The notes beneath the pieces are model-generated. The model saw only the letters and a list, made by a program, of their open reading frames with translations. It was not told the DNA's origin and searched no databases. From the NCBI GenBank assembly GCA_035910535.1, contig JAMHXF010000111.1, forward strand, positions 1-64,000: a stretch of 64,000 nucleotides of DNA, given 5' to 3'. Position numbers and translations under genes: made by a program. The first letter of the stretch is position 1, and the number at the start of each line of letters is the position of its first letter. The DNA comes from Archangium_A sp035910535. Lineage in GTDB: Bacteria; Myxococcota; Myxococcia; Myxococcales; Myxococcaceae. Of the stretch, positions 50,954 to 59,211 are shown piece after piece.

Positions 50954-53088
50954 CGCCCGGCTCGTACGTGAAGTGCCGCGACGCGTACGGCCGCTTCGAG
51001 GCGGTGCTCGCTCGACTCGCGCCTGGCCCCGTGCTCGCCATCGCCGATGAGCGCGTGTTGCGACTCCACCCCCACGTGGGCAAGGCGTTGGCGGCGCGCG
51101 GCGTAAAAGTGTTGCCGCTGCGCGCAGGCGAAGGCGCGAAGTCACTGCGGGTGGTGGAGCGCATTACGGAGCAGTCGGTGGGCCTGTCGCGTTCGCTGAC
51201 GTTGCTCGCCATTGGCGGCGGCACCATCGGTGATGTCGCCACCGTCTTCGCGCACACGTTCAAGCGCGGCGTGAAGCGCTTCATTCAGGTGCCGACGACG
51301 TTGCTCGCGGCCGTCGACTCGAGCGTCGGTGGCAAAGGTGCGGTGAATGTCGCCGGCACGAAGAACGTGCTCGGCGTGTTTCACGCAGCGGAAGAAGCGT
51401 GGCTGTGTGCCGAGCTGTTCGAGACGTTGTCCGAAGCGCAGCGCAGGGAAGGGCGAATCGAAGCGTGGAAGATGGTCGTCACGCTCGACGCGCGCACGTT
51501 CGCGAAGTGGTCGAAGCGCCCGCCCGATGACGAGGCGCTCATTCGCGTGTCTCGTGAGCTGAAGCACTCGTTGGTGGTGAAAGACCCGTACGAGACGAAG
51601 GGCCTGCGCGTCGCGCTGAACTTCGGCCACACGATGGGTCACGTCATCGAGTCGCTGTCGGACTATCGCGTGCGTCACGGCGAGGCAGTGGGGCTCGGCA
51701 TGCTCTACGCGCTCGATGAAGGAGTGCGTCGCGGCGTCACGTCGCCCGCGCTTCGTGCGCAGCTCGAGGCGGTCTTGCCGCTGCCTCCAAAGGCGCGCGC
51801 GCAGCTGACGAGGTGGACGGCGGCGAAGTACTCGAAGCAGACCCAGCGCCTGTTGGAGGCCGACAAGAAGGGCGCGTGGATTCTTCTTGAGCAGCCAGGA
51901 CGGTGGATTCGCTCGCCCCTCTCCCCGCAAGCAGGGAGAGAGTGCCTCGCTCCTCCTCTTTCAAAGTCTGACGCGCAGCGTGCGCTCGTCCTCGCAGACA
52001 TTCTCGGCGTTCCCTTCGCGCAGCTCTTGCCGAAGCACGAGGCGCTCCCGCGTGACGTCGAGGTGCTGCGTGATGGTCTGCTGGCGCTGCGCAAGAAGAA
52101 CCCGACCATCGACTGTCGCGACGGCGGCGCGCCGTTCCGCTTTCTCGTCGGTCAGGCCGCGACGCTCGAGGAGCGCCGCGTCGTCTTCACGGGCACGCAG
52201 CGGCTCGGTGAGCGGCCGCACGAGCCGCTGTTTCAGGCGCTGCGTGAAGGGCTCGGCGTTGACATCAAGACGCCGTGGCCAGTCACCGTCACCACGAGGT
52301 CGCGCCCGCGCGGCGTGAAGTTCTCCGTCACCGGCGTCGAGAGCAGTCAGTTCGCCTCGAGCCTGTTGCTCGCCGCTGCGAGGCTCGCGCACGTCACCGG
52401 TGTGCCTGTGCCCGTCAACGTCACAGGCGCGCTCACGAGCGAGGGCTACTTCACGCTGACCAAGTCGTGGCTCGAGCGCTGCGGCTTCACGGTCTCTCCG
52501 TCGGTCGTCGCGCCGAAGCGCGCGCCGGCCTTCCCTTCAATCCCCGGTGACTGGTCGTCGCTGGGCTACCTGTTGGCGCTCTCGTGGGTCTCGGGCCTGC
52601 GCGTCGAGCGAATCGCGCGAGGTACGGGCCACCCCGACGAAGCCATCGCGACGCACCTGGAAGCAGTCGGGCTGCGCGTCACCGACCGGCTCGAAGGCAC
52701 CGCCACGCGCGGCTTCGTCGTCGACGCAGAGGCGTGCCCCGACGCGATTCCAACCCTCGCGGTCATCGCGACGAAGTTGCCGAAGCCCTCGACGTTCAAG
52801 CGCGTCGGCGTTCTCCGGCACAAAGAGAGCGACCGCGTCGCGGGCATCATCGAGCTGCTGCGCGCCGCCGGCCTCACCACGAAGCTGCGCGGCGACACGC
52901 TCACCGTCACGCCCGGTGCTGCGCGTCGCTTCACGTTCGACCCTCACGACGACCACCGCCTGGCGATGTCGGCCGCAGTGCTCGCGCGCCTTCACGATGT
53001 ACGCGGCGTCGTCACCAATCACGAGTGCGTCGCCAAGAGCTTTCCCAACTTCTGGAGCGAAGCCATGAAAGCCGGAGTCACGCCATGA
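50950..53088 (+). CDS. Bifunctional 3-dehydroquinate synthase / EPSP synthase fusion
   Basis: 712 residues from the ATG at 50950 (overlap with aroC). AroB part about 1-318: NAD-binding GGGTIGDVA (89-97), PTTLLAAVDSSVGGK, NFGHTMGHVIE (metal His227) and RHGEAVGLG (His243). A short linker (about 319-336) includes LSPQAGRE, encoded by a palindromic DNA element at 51919-51940. AroA part about 336-712: SKSDAQRALVLAD (the EPSP-synthase SKS motif), RDGGAPFRFL, SSQFASSLLLAA, RHKESDR and DDHRLAMS. The enzymes catalyse steps 2 and 6 of the pathway. Both parts are near full size with conserved active-site residues. The N-terminal PGSKS motif reads PPLSKSD. Confidence 0.93.
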   Translation: MTPGSYVKCRDAYGRFEAVLARLAPGPVLAIADERVLRLHPHVGKALAARGVKVLPLRAGEGAKSLRVVERITEQSVGLSRSLTLLAIGGGTIGDVATVFAHTFKRGVKRFIQVPTTLLAAVDSSVGGKGAVNVAGTKNVLGVFHAAEEAWLCAELFETLSEAQRREGRIEAWKMVVTLDARTFAKWSKRPPDDEALIRVSRELKHSLVVKDPYETKGLRVALNFGHTMGHVIESLSDYRVRHGEAVGLGMLYALDEGVRRGVTSPALRAQLEAVLPLPPKARAQLTRWTAAKYSKQTQRLLEADKKGAWILLEQPGRWIRSPLSPQAGRECLAPPLSKSDAQRALVLADILGVPFAQLLPKHEALPRDVEVLRDGLLALRKKNPTIDCRDGGAPFRFLVGQAATLEERRVVFTGTQRLGERPHEPLFQALREGLGVDIKTPWPVTVTTRSRPRGVKFSVTGVESSQFASSLLLAAARLAHVTGVPVPVNVTGALTSEGYFTLTKSWLERCGFTVSPSVVAPKRAPAFPSIPGDWSSLGYLLALSWVSGLRVERIARGTGHPDEAIATHLEAVGLRVTDRLEGTATRGFVVDAEACPDAIPTLAVIATKLPKPSTFKRVGVLRHKESDRVAGIIELLRAAGLTTKLRGDTLTVTPGAARRFTFDPHDDHRLAMSAAVLARLHDVRGVVTNHECVAKSFPNFWSEAMKAGVTP
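51919..51940. repeat. REP-like palindrome at the AroB-AroA fusion junction
   Basis: CTCTCCC and GGGAGAG arms flank CGCAAGCA, with inner pairs GC/GC and a 2-nt loop. The form resembles common extragenic palindromes in GC-rich bacteria (CTCTCCCC...GGGGAGAG). It is in frame and codes for linker residues 324-331. I saw no second copy by eye. Confidence 0.7.
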
Positions 53089-54503
53089 AGTGGGATGCCA
53101 TCGTCGTCGGGAGCGGCCCCAACGGGCTCGCCGCTGCGGTCTGTCTCGCGAAGGCCGGCCACTCGGTGAAGGTCATCGAAGGGCAAGACACCTTCGGCGG
53201 CGGCGCGCGCACGTTGCCGCTGACGTTGCCGGGCTTTCAGCACGACCTGTGTTCGGCGATTCACCCCATGGCGGCGACGTCACCGTTCTTCAAAGAGCTC
53301 GAGCTCGAGAAGCACGGCGTCGAGCTCCTTCACTCGCGCTTTCCGGTGGTCTCGCCGCTGCGCGACGGTCGTGCGGCGGTGATGGAGCGGAGCGTCGACG
53401 CGACGGCGGCGCGCCTCGGCCCCGACGAGCGGGCGTGGCGCGAGTTGATGCAGCCCTTCGCAGACAACTTCGAGGCGATTCGCCAGCTCATCTTGAGCCC
53501 GGTGACGAGGCCACCGCCGGTGCGCGCGGCGCGCTTCGCCCTCGAGTCGCTGCACAGCGCGTTCTGGTTCGCCGAAGAGCGCTTCGAGACCGACGAGGCC
53601 AAGGCGCTGCTCGGTGGCTGCGCTGCGCACAGCTTCAGCCCGCTGACCGCGCCGCTCACCAATGGCGTCGGCCTGTGGCTCGCGCTCTGCGCGCAGGTCG
53701 TCGGCTGGCCGCTCATCAAGGGTGGCTCGCAGAAGCTCATCGACGCGATGTTGGCGTTGCTGCTGCGCAACGGTGGCCAGGTCGAACGTTCGCGGCCCAT
53801 CACGTCGCTCAACGAGCTCGATGACGCGAAGGTCGTGCTCTTTGACACGCACGCGCACGTGGTCGAGCGCATCTGCTCCGACGCGTTGCCTGCCTGGTAC
53901 CGCGCGTTGCTGCGCAGCTTTGCGAAGGGGCCCGGCGTCTTCAAAATCGACTACGCGCTCTCGGGCCCGATGCCGTGGCTCGCACCCGAAGCGCGCCACG
54001 CGGCGACGCTGCACCTCGGCGGTCGTTTGCCGGAGCTCGCCGAGTCGGAGGCGCGGTTGTCTCGCGGCGAAGCGCCGGTGAATCCCTACGTGCTCGTCGC
54101 GCAGCAGTCGCTCTTCGACGACACGCGCGCGCCCGCAGGCCAACACACGCTCTGGGCGTATTGCCACGTGCCCAATGGCAGCGACCTCGACGCGACCGAA
54201 GCCCTCGAAGCGCAGCTCGAGCGCGCGGCGCCGGGGTTTCAGTCGCTGGTGCTGCACCGCACGGCGAAGCGCACATCACACTTCGAGGCGATGAACGCGG
54301 CGTACGTGGGCGGCGACATTTCTGGAGGTTCTGTCGATGGGGTGCAGTCATTGCTTCGCCCGACGCCGTTTCCTTCGCACGCGACGCCCAATTCACGGGT
54401 TTTCATCTGCTCGAGCTCGACGCCTCCGGGCCCGGCTGTGCACGGCATGTGTGGCTATTGGGCAGCACAGTCGGCGCTCAAACGCCTGAGAAGACTCGGC
54501 TGA
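53085..54503 (+). CDS. Phytoene-desaturase-like FAD oxidoreductase
   Basis: 472 residues from the ATG at 53085 (ATGA overlap with the AroB-AroA gene). The N-terminal FAD motif is VVGSGPNGLAAAVCLAKAGHSVKVIE, split as GSGPNG and the acidic end of strand 2; GGGARTL follows. The C-terminus has PPGPAVHGMCGYWAA. It matches the CrtI/PYROXD2 class, which reduces or isomerises C-C bonds. The substrate is unknown. Co-translation with shikimate genes may indicate a quinone or aromatic-derived product, but this is only context. Confidence 0.9.
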   Translation: MKWDAIVVGSGPNGLAAAVCLAKAGHSVKVIEGQDTFGGGARTLPLTLPGFQHDLCSAIHPMAATSPFFKELELEKHGVELLHSRFPVVSPLRDGRAAVMERSVDATAARLGPDERAWRELMQPFADNFEAIRQLILSPVTRPPPVRAARFALESLHSAFWFAEERFETDEAKALLGGCAAHSFSPLTAPLTNGVGLWLALCAQVVGWPLIKGGSQKLIDAMLALLLRNGGQVERSRPITSLNELDDAKVVLFDTHAHVVERICSDALPAWYRALLRSFAKGPGVFKIDYALSGPMPWLAPEARHAATLHLGGRLPELAESEARLSRGEAPVNPYVLVAQQSLFDDTRAPAGQHTLWAYCHVPNGSDLDATEALEAQLERAAPGFQSLVLHRTAKRTSHFEAMNAAYVGGDISGGSVDGVQSLLRPTPFPSHATPNSRVFICSSSTPPGPAVHGMCGYWAAQSALKRLRRLG

Positions 54504-54636
54504 CAGGCGTCGTAACAGTCACGTTGCAGCTGCTGGGCAGGTGAGACTTTGCGCCGCACGGTAAGAACATCGTGACGCGCAACAGCACCCACATTGCGGG
54601 CGATACCTCAGAGCCCAACGTGATTGGTCTCTTGTG

Positions 54637-54999
54637 ATGCGTCGCCTTCCTGTCGTGCTTGTCGTTGATGATGATCCGTTGATCGTCCGCAGCTATGCGC
54701 GCGTGGTCTCGCGTGACGCGGACGTGCTCACCGCATACTCAGTGGCAGAAGCGCGTGAAGTCCTCACAGGTCACAGCATCGACCTGCTGCTCACCGACTT
54801 CATGATGCCGGGTGAGACGGGCGACGTGCTGCTGCGCCACGTCGCGAAGACGCAGCCTGCTGCACGCCGCGTGTTGATGACGGCCGCTGCGCGACACCTG
54901 GTCGACGCGCTGCTCGATGACGGCACCGCACACCAGCTCGTTTCCAAGCCGGCCCACATCGACGAGCTGGTGCGGCTCGTGCGCGCCGTCGAGGTCTGA
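54637..54999 (+). CDS. Single-domain response regulator
   Basis: 120 residues from the ATG at 54637; a GTG at 54634 is equally possible. One receiver domain only: VDDD acidic pair, phospho-Asp in LLLTDFMMPG, Thr in LMTAAA and Lys in VSKPA. There is no output domain, so it probably works by protein contact in a phosphorelay or chemosensory chain. No kinase is adjacent. Confidence 0.92.
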   Translation: MRRLPVVLVVDDDPLIVRSYARVVSRDADVLTAYSVAEAREVLTGHSIDLLLTDFMMPGETGDVLLRHVAKTQPAARRVLMTAAARHLVDALLDDGTAHQLVSKPAHIDELVRLVRAVEV

Positions 55000-55006
55000 C
55001 TTCTCG

Positions 55007-56620
55007 TCAGAGCTTCACGTCGGTCTGGAAGATGGGCGGAATCTTCACGAATGAAATGCTCGCGCTGCGGCCCATGAAGCCACGCGCTTCTTCGATGGCT
55101 TCAGACAGCGTGTCGGTGCGGTCCCAACCCATGATGGCCGGCACGTGGTTGTTCTCGGCGCCCGCGGCGATGACCTTGCCGACGTGGTTGCGACCGTTCT
55201 CGCCCCAGTACCACATGTAGAAGGGGTGAGCGCCGTGGTAGCTGTTGCCCTTGCGGTACAGGTGCACGTAGCTGGGGTTCTTCGCGAACTCGCGCTCGTA
55301 CTTGTGGCTCAGCACGTGTGAGTCGCGCGTCTCGGTCAGGCAGCGGTTGAAGAACTCGATGTACGGCGCGTGATGGTCGGGGTCGAACTCGTCGTAGCAG
55401 GGGTGCGTGAAGATGATGACGCCGCCCTTCTTCACCAACGGCACACCGCGGTTCAGGTTGAACAGGTAGCCGAGCGCCATCACGTGCACGAGCAGCGGGT
55501 TCAACGTTGAATTCACGTTGTACGGCGAGACGTACGGCATGCCGAAGATGACGATGTCGCTCTGGCCCTGAACCGGCACCGAGTACTGCTTCCAGCTCAT
55601 CTCGAGCGTCTTCTCGTGCGTCGGTTCAGTCGCGCCGGCGAACACACCGGTCACGTCGTACGGCGCGAAGATGTTGAAGAACATCTTGCGCTTCATCGGG
55701 CGCGGCAGCTTCGAGAGCCCGTACTTGAAGGCCTGCAGCTTCAGGCGATCGAACTCCGTGAAGTCCTCCTCTTTCTTCATGAGGAAGCCGACGGGCTCTT
55801 CGAACATGCGGTTGTTGATGGTGGTCTCAATGTGGAAGACCTTGAGGTTCTTGTCGATGACGCGGCCGATGCGCTCCGTCGAGCTGTGCAGCTTGGAGGT
55901 TTTCGGCTCCATGTACGACGCGGTGTCGCGAATGGTCTGCGGGTTGTGGTGCGCGCGGAGCGACTCGTAGTTGGTCAGGCCGGTGCCGACCGACTTGTGG
56001 CCGCCGTCCATCGGCACGAGGTTGATGTTGATGTAGATGAGCAGGTCCGACTCGGCCGCGCGGCGGTTGATGGCGACGACCTCGTTGTGGTTCGTGCGCT
56101 CCATCTCCACGATGCCTTCGGGGTCTTCGGCGTCGTGGTTGTAGTAGCGGTCTGGGTAGAACGACTCGTGGATCTTGTCGCCCACCATGCGGCGCATCTC
56201 CGGCTCCGTCATGCGACGGTGCAGCGCGTTGGCGATGATGATGTGCACGTCGTCGACGCCGGAATCAGCGAGCAGCTCGAGCACGATCTCCGCGACGGTC
56301 TGGCGGATGTCGGGCGTCTTCATCGGCGGCAGCGGCAACGAGATGTCGTCGAGCGCGATGGTGACCTTCATGCCCGGCTTGAGCAGCGCGTGCAGCGGGT
56401 CCATACCGTCGGGGTTGTTGATGGCGTAGCGAATGGCCGCCTTGACGTTGGGCACGCCTTCGAGCGGAGGCCGCGGGCAGATGACGCGCGTACCGACGGG
56501 CAGGTCTTCGACGAGAAAGTCTTCGCCGTAGAACATCACGCGAGGAGGCGAGCCCTTCTCGGTGATGATGATGTGAGACTCTTCGTCGTACAGCTTCTTG
56601 AGCGTCTTGAGAGGGCGCAT
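55007..56620 (-). CDS. LarA-like (lactate racemase superfamily) protein
   Basis: About 537 residues from the Met at 56620; longer than LarA (about 425). The N-terminal LarA-type segments are VTIALDDISLPLPPM, IIIANALHRRMTEPEM and INLVPMDGGHKSVGTGL followed by RAHHNP. Lys in GGHK aligns with the Lys that holds the nickel-pincer cofactor, and HH aligns with the His ligand, but the PH before GG in LarA is replaced by PM. The C-terminal half has HPCYDEFDPDHH. It may be a racemase/epimerase for another 2-hydroxyacid or a diverged protein. The HAD gene lies 42 bp upstream, probably in the same operon. Confidence 0.82.
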   Translation of the reverse strand: MRPLKTLKKLYDEESHIIITEKGSPPRVMFYGEDFLVEDLPVGTRVICPRPPLEGVPNVKAAIRYAINNPDGMDPLHALLKPGMKVTIALDDISLPLPPMKTPDIRQTVAEIVLELLADSGVDDVHIIIANALHRRMTEPEMRRMVGDKIHESFYPDRYYNHDAEDPEGIVEMERTNHNEVVAINRRAAESDLLIYININLVPMDGGHKSVGTGLTNYESLRAHHNPQTIRDTASYMEPKTSKLHSSTERIGRVIDKNLKVFHIETTINNRMFEEPVGFLMKKEEDFTEFDRLKLQAFKYGLSKLPRPMKRKMFFNIFAPYDVTGVFAGATEPTHEKTLEMSWKQYSVPVQGQSDIVIFGMPYVSPYNVNSTLNPLLVHVMALGYLFNLNRGVPLVKKGGVIIFTHPCYDEFDPDHHAPYIEFFNRCLTETRDSHVLSHKYEREFAKNPSYVHLYRKGNSYHGAHPFYMWYWGENGRNHVGKVIAAGAENNHVPAIMGWDRTDTLSEAIEEARGFMGRSASISFVKIPPIFQTDVKL

Positions 56621-56662
56621 CGGGGGCGTTCTTCTCGCCGCCAACGCGCGCAGAAGCAAGCG

Positions 56663-57379
56663 TCAGCGCACGTCGAGAATGGGCCAGTTGTACGAGCGGG
56701 CCAGGGCGCGCAGGCGAATGTCGGGGTTCACCGCCGTGGGGCGGCCGACGACGGTGAGCATCGCGTAGTCAGACGCCGAGTCGGTGTACGCGTAGCTCTT
56801 CATCAACGAGATGCCGTGCGTCTCGCAGTACTCGCGAATGACGTTGGCCTTGTTGGCGCCCTCGATGATGGGAGGGATGACCTTGCCGCTCGCCTTGCCG
56901 CCGACGAACTGCATGCGGTTGGCGATCATGTCGTCGACGCCGAAATGCCGCGCGAGCGGGCGCATCGTGAAGTCGAGCGCCCCGGTGACGAGCACCACCT
57001 TGCAGCCCGCGCGGCGCGCTTCGTCGAGCAGGTCTTGCGCCTTCGCGAAGATGGCGCCCTTGATGACGTCTTCGAAGAGGTCTTCGGCCAACGTGAGCAG
57101 GCGGTCTTCGGTCAGGCCTTCGTACTGGCGGTAGAAGTACTCGTTGAAGATTTTGCGGTCGACGATGTTGAGCGCGCTGAAGAGCGGAATCTGCGCGGCC
57201 GTCGACAGCGTGCGCTTGAGAATGCCGCGCACGCTGCCTTCATTCATCGCGTAGTAGCCGTACGCGTGCACCACGTTGGTGCTGATGAGCGTGCCGTCGA
57301 TGTCGAAGAAAGCGGCCTTGCCTGCGGGGGCCTTGGGCGTCTCGTGGGCGTGCGGCTTCACGAGGAGCGCCCATAGCAC
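56663..57379 (-). CDS. HAD-IB-type phosphatase (SerB-like)
   Basis: 238 residues. GTG starts at 57379 or 57361 are possible. Motif I is FFDIDGTLI; motif II VLVTGA; motif III Lys in GANKANVIREY; motif IV YAYTDSASDYAML. A C-terminal VNPDIRLRALARSYNWPIL is typical of the HAD-IB/SerB-like branch, which includes lysophospholipid and phosphoserine phosphatases. Substrate not determinable. Confidence 0.9.
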   Translation of the reverse strand: MLWALLVKPHAHETPKAPAGKAAFFDIDGTLISTNVVHAYGYYAMNEGSVRGILKRTLSTAAQIPLFSALNIVDRKIFNEYFYRQYEGLTEDRLLTLAEDLFEDVIKGAIFAKAQDLLDEARRAGCKVVLVTGALDFTMRPLARHFGVDDMIANRMQFVGGKASGKVIPPIIEGANKANVIREYCETHGISLMKSYAYTDSASDYAMLTVVGRPTAVNPDIRLRALARSYNWPILDVR

Positions 57380-57395
57380 GTGACCTGCACCTTGC

Positions 57396-57707
57396 TCAGT
57401 GTCGTTCCCACTTCAGGGGAGTGCTCCGACGTACCAGCCCGGTTTGATCGATCGCTTTCATCGTCAACAGCAGGCCTCCGACGCCGAGCACGACTTCTAC
57501 GGCCCCGCCCAGCAGCAGGAATTCTCGAAAGGAGCCTGTCTCGTCACCACCGAACCAGGCCAGCGCGAGGAGCACAGCACCGACAGGAAGCGCGCCGATG
57601 TATCTCGCGTGTTTGGGGAGTTCGTAGCGAGCGAGGAACCAGAGTGTCGTGAATCCAGTGACGACGAGAGTGAGGATGATCAGCGGGACGATGACGAAGA
57701 GGTTCAT
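57396..57707 (-). CDS. Small three-helix membrane protein
   Basis: 103 residues from the ATG at 57707, 15 bp after the preceding gene's stop. Three hydrophobic segments are at about 3-25, 38-55 and 65-88, followed by a basic tail. No family recognised. Its position suggests co-transcription with the 57722-59017 gene. Confidence 0.78.
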   Translation of the reverse strand: MNLFVIVPLIILTLVVTGFTTLWFLARYELPKHARYIGALPVGAVLLALAWFGGDETGSFREFLLLGGAVEVVLGVGGLLLTMKAIDQTGLVRRSTPLKWERH

Positions 57708-57721
57708 GAGTCGGCTCCAAT

Positions 57722-59017
57722 TCAGAGAAGGTTGTACGAAGCACGCCGCGCTTCGATGCACTGCGTGCTTCCGTCGTCGATGAACTGCGCGGCTTTGTTC
57801 GCGGCCTCGCCGAGCGAGAACAACTTCTTGCTGTAGGGTTCGCTCTTCGTTCGCTGCATCGCCGTCAGCTCGAACTTCCCGGCTCCCGCGTCGACGCTGA
57901 CTTTTCCGCCGTAGCCAACGTCGGCTTCGAGCGAGAACTTGGCGCTGGCGAGGAACTCTGCGAGACGCATCGGGTCGGTCGCGATACCGGTGTTGTCGAC
58001 CGAGAGCTCGGTCTTGAGCTTCACCTTGATGTCAGCGCTGCCGAGCTGGGCGCCCTGTCCCTTCATTTCGATTTCACCTTGCGCCGTGACCTTGCTGATG
58101 GGGCCGGCCTGGAGCGCTGCGTCTGCCGCGCTGATGCGGCCCGCTCTGAAGTCGTCGATGGCTCGAGGCGGAATTTTCGAGGTCTGCACAATGCTGACGG
58201 AGACCTTCGCGTCGGCGCCCAGCTTCATTCCCAGCGGGAGCTTTGCTTTCGCTGCGCCGTCCACCGTGATGGTCGAGGTGAAGCGCACCTCGCCTTTCTC
58301 GGGGTCGATGGTGACTGACGCTTTTCCTCCGAGGGTCACCTTCGCTTTGAGCTCGGCTTCGAAGCCCGCGAGCGACTCTTTGAACTCGTCGCCGAGCTGC
58401 ACCTTGCCGCCGAGTTCAAGCTTCGCTTCTCCCAGCCTGGGGCCGTAGCCGCGGATGCGCGCGGCGGCATCGACCACGTCGCCTTCCATTCCGGCGACCG
58501 TGTGCAGCGCGTTGACACCCGCAGCGAGGAGCGCGTTCGTCTGCGCAACGGCGGTGTGCTTGGCTAGGGCGTCGACGAGGTCGGCGGCTTCGGCAGCGTT
58601 GTTGATGATGAACGTGGTGCCGCTCCCGATGTTGAAGCGAGCGTTGCCCAGGACACGCGCGCCGCCGCCGCCCTCTGCGTTCGCTTCGACTTGAACCTTG
58701 AAGCGACCGTCTTCGAGTCGTTCGACGCGCACCTTGCCGCTGAGTTCGCCAGAAATTCCGTTGCTCGCTTCGCCTTTGCCGCTCAGTTCGTAGCTCTCGC
58801 GTGGCGACAACGCAGAGAACTTCTCGCGGAGCAGGGCTTCGAGCCGGGAATCGTCACCGACGGGCTGGTCTTCGTTCGCCGGCCGCCTGAACGATTCGAC
58901 GGACGACGACGGAGCCCGGTCTGTCCTTGTGGCGCCGCCGGTGGGCGTGGGAGTCAGTAGGTCGTCCGGCATCGAGCAGACGAGATCGTCGGTTGAGCTG
59001 CGGTTGACAGGCTTCAT
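57722..59017 (-). CDS. Uncharacterised beta-rich protein with disordered N-terminus
   Basis: 431 residues from the ATG at 59017, which follows GGAG. No signal peptide or membrane segment. Residues 1-75 are Ser/Thr/Pro/Asp-rich and disordered. From about 85 there are repeated short strands with Gly turns (GKVRV, GGKVQLG, GGKASVTID, GGKVSVD), with a helical Ala-rich part near 150-195. No family recognised. N-terminal style matches the divergent gene at 59212, suggesting a related role. An effector or surface function is speculative. Confidence 0.78.
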   Translation of the reverse strand: MKPVNRSSTDDLVCSMPDDLLTPTPTGGATRTDRAPSSSVESFRRPANEDQPVGDDSRLEALLREKFSALSPRESYELSGKGEASNGISGELSGKVRVERLEDGRFKVQVEANAEGGGGARVLGNARFNIGSGTTFIINNAAEAADLVDALAKHTAVAQTNALLAAGVNALHTVAGMEGDVVDAAARIRGYGPRLGEAKLELGGKVQLGDEFKESLAGFEAELKAKVTLGGKASVTIDPEKGEVRFTSTITVDGAAKAKLPLGMKLGADAKVSVSIVQTSKIPPRAIDDFRAGRISAADAALQAGPISKVTAQGEIEMKGQGAQLGSADIKVKLKTELSVDNTGIATDPMRLAEFLASAKFSLEADVGYGGKVSVDAGAGKFELTAMQRTKSEPYSKKLFSLGEAANKAAQFIDDGSTQCIEARRASYNLL

Positions 59018-59211
59018 GACGGCTCCGGTGAAGAGGAGTCCGGCGTCTGTGCAGCATCGGTGCCCACGCAACCGTGTGATCTCCCATGGCGTCGAGTGGC
59101 GCGGTGTCTTGTTGCTGAGACTTCACAGTGCGCCGCTGAGACGCCTTGTCGCGACGTCGGGAGCAATGCCGGCGCGTTGGCGCGAGCACGGGGGTTGCTT
59201 CACCGGCCGGC

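Noticed and set aside
52584..53084. Longer N-terminus for the phytoene-desaturase-like protein
   Set aside because: The upstream in-frame region is Arg-rich and overlaps the AroA coding sequence; the FAD motif starts right after the ATG at 53085.
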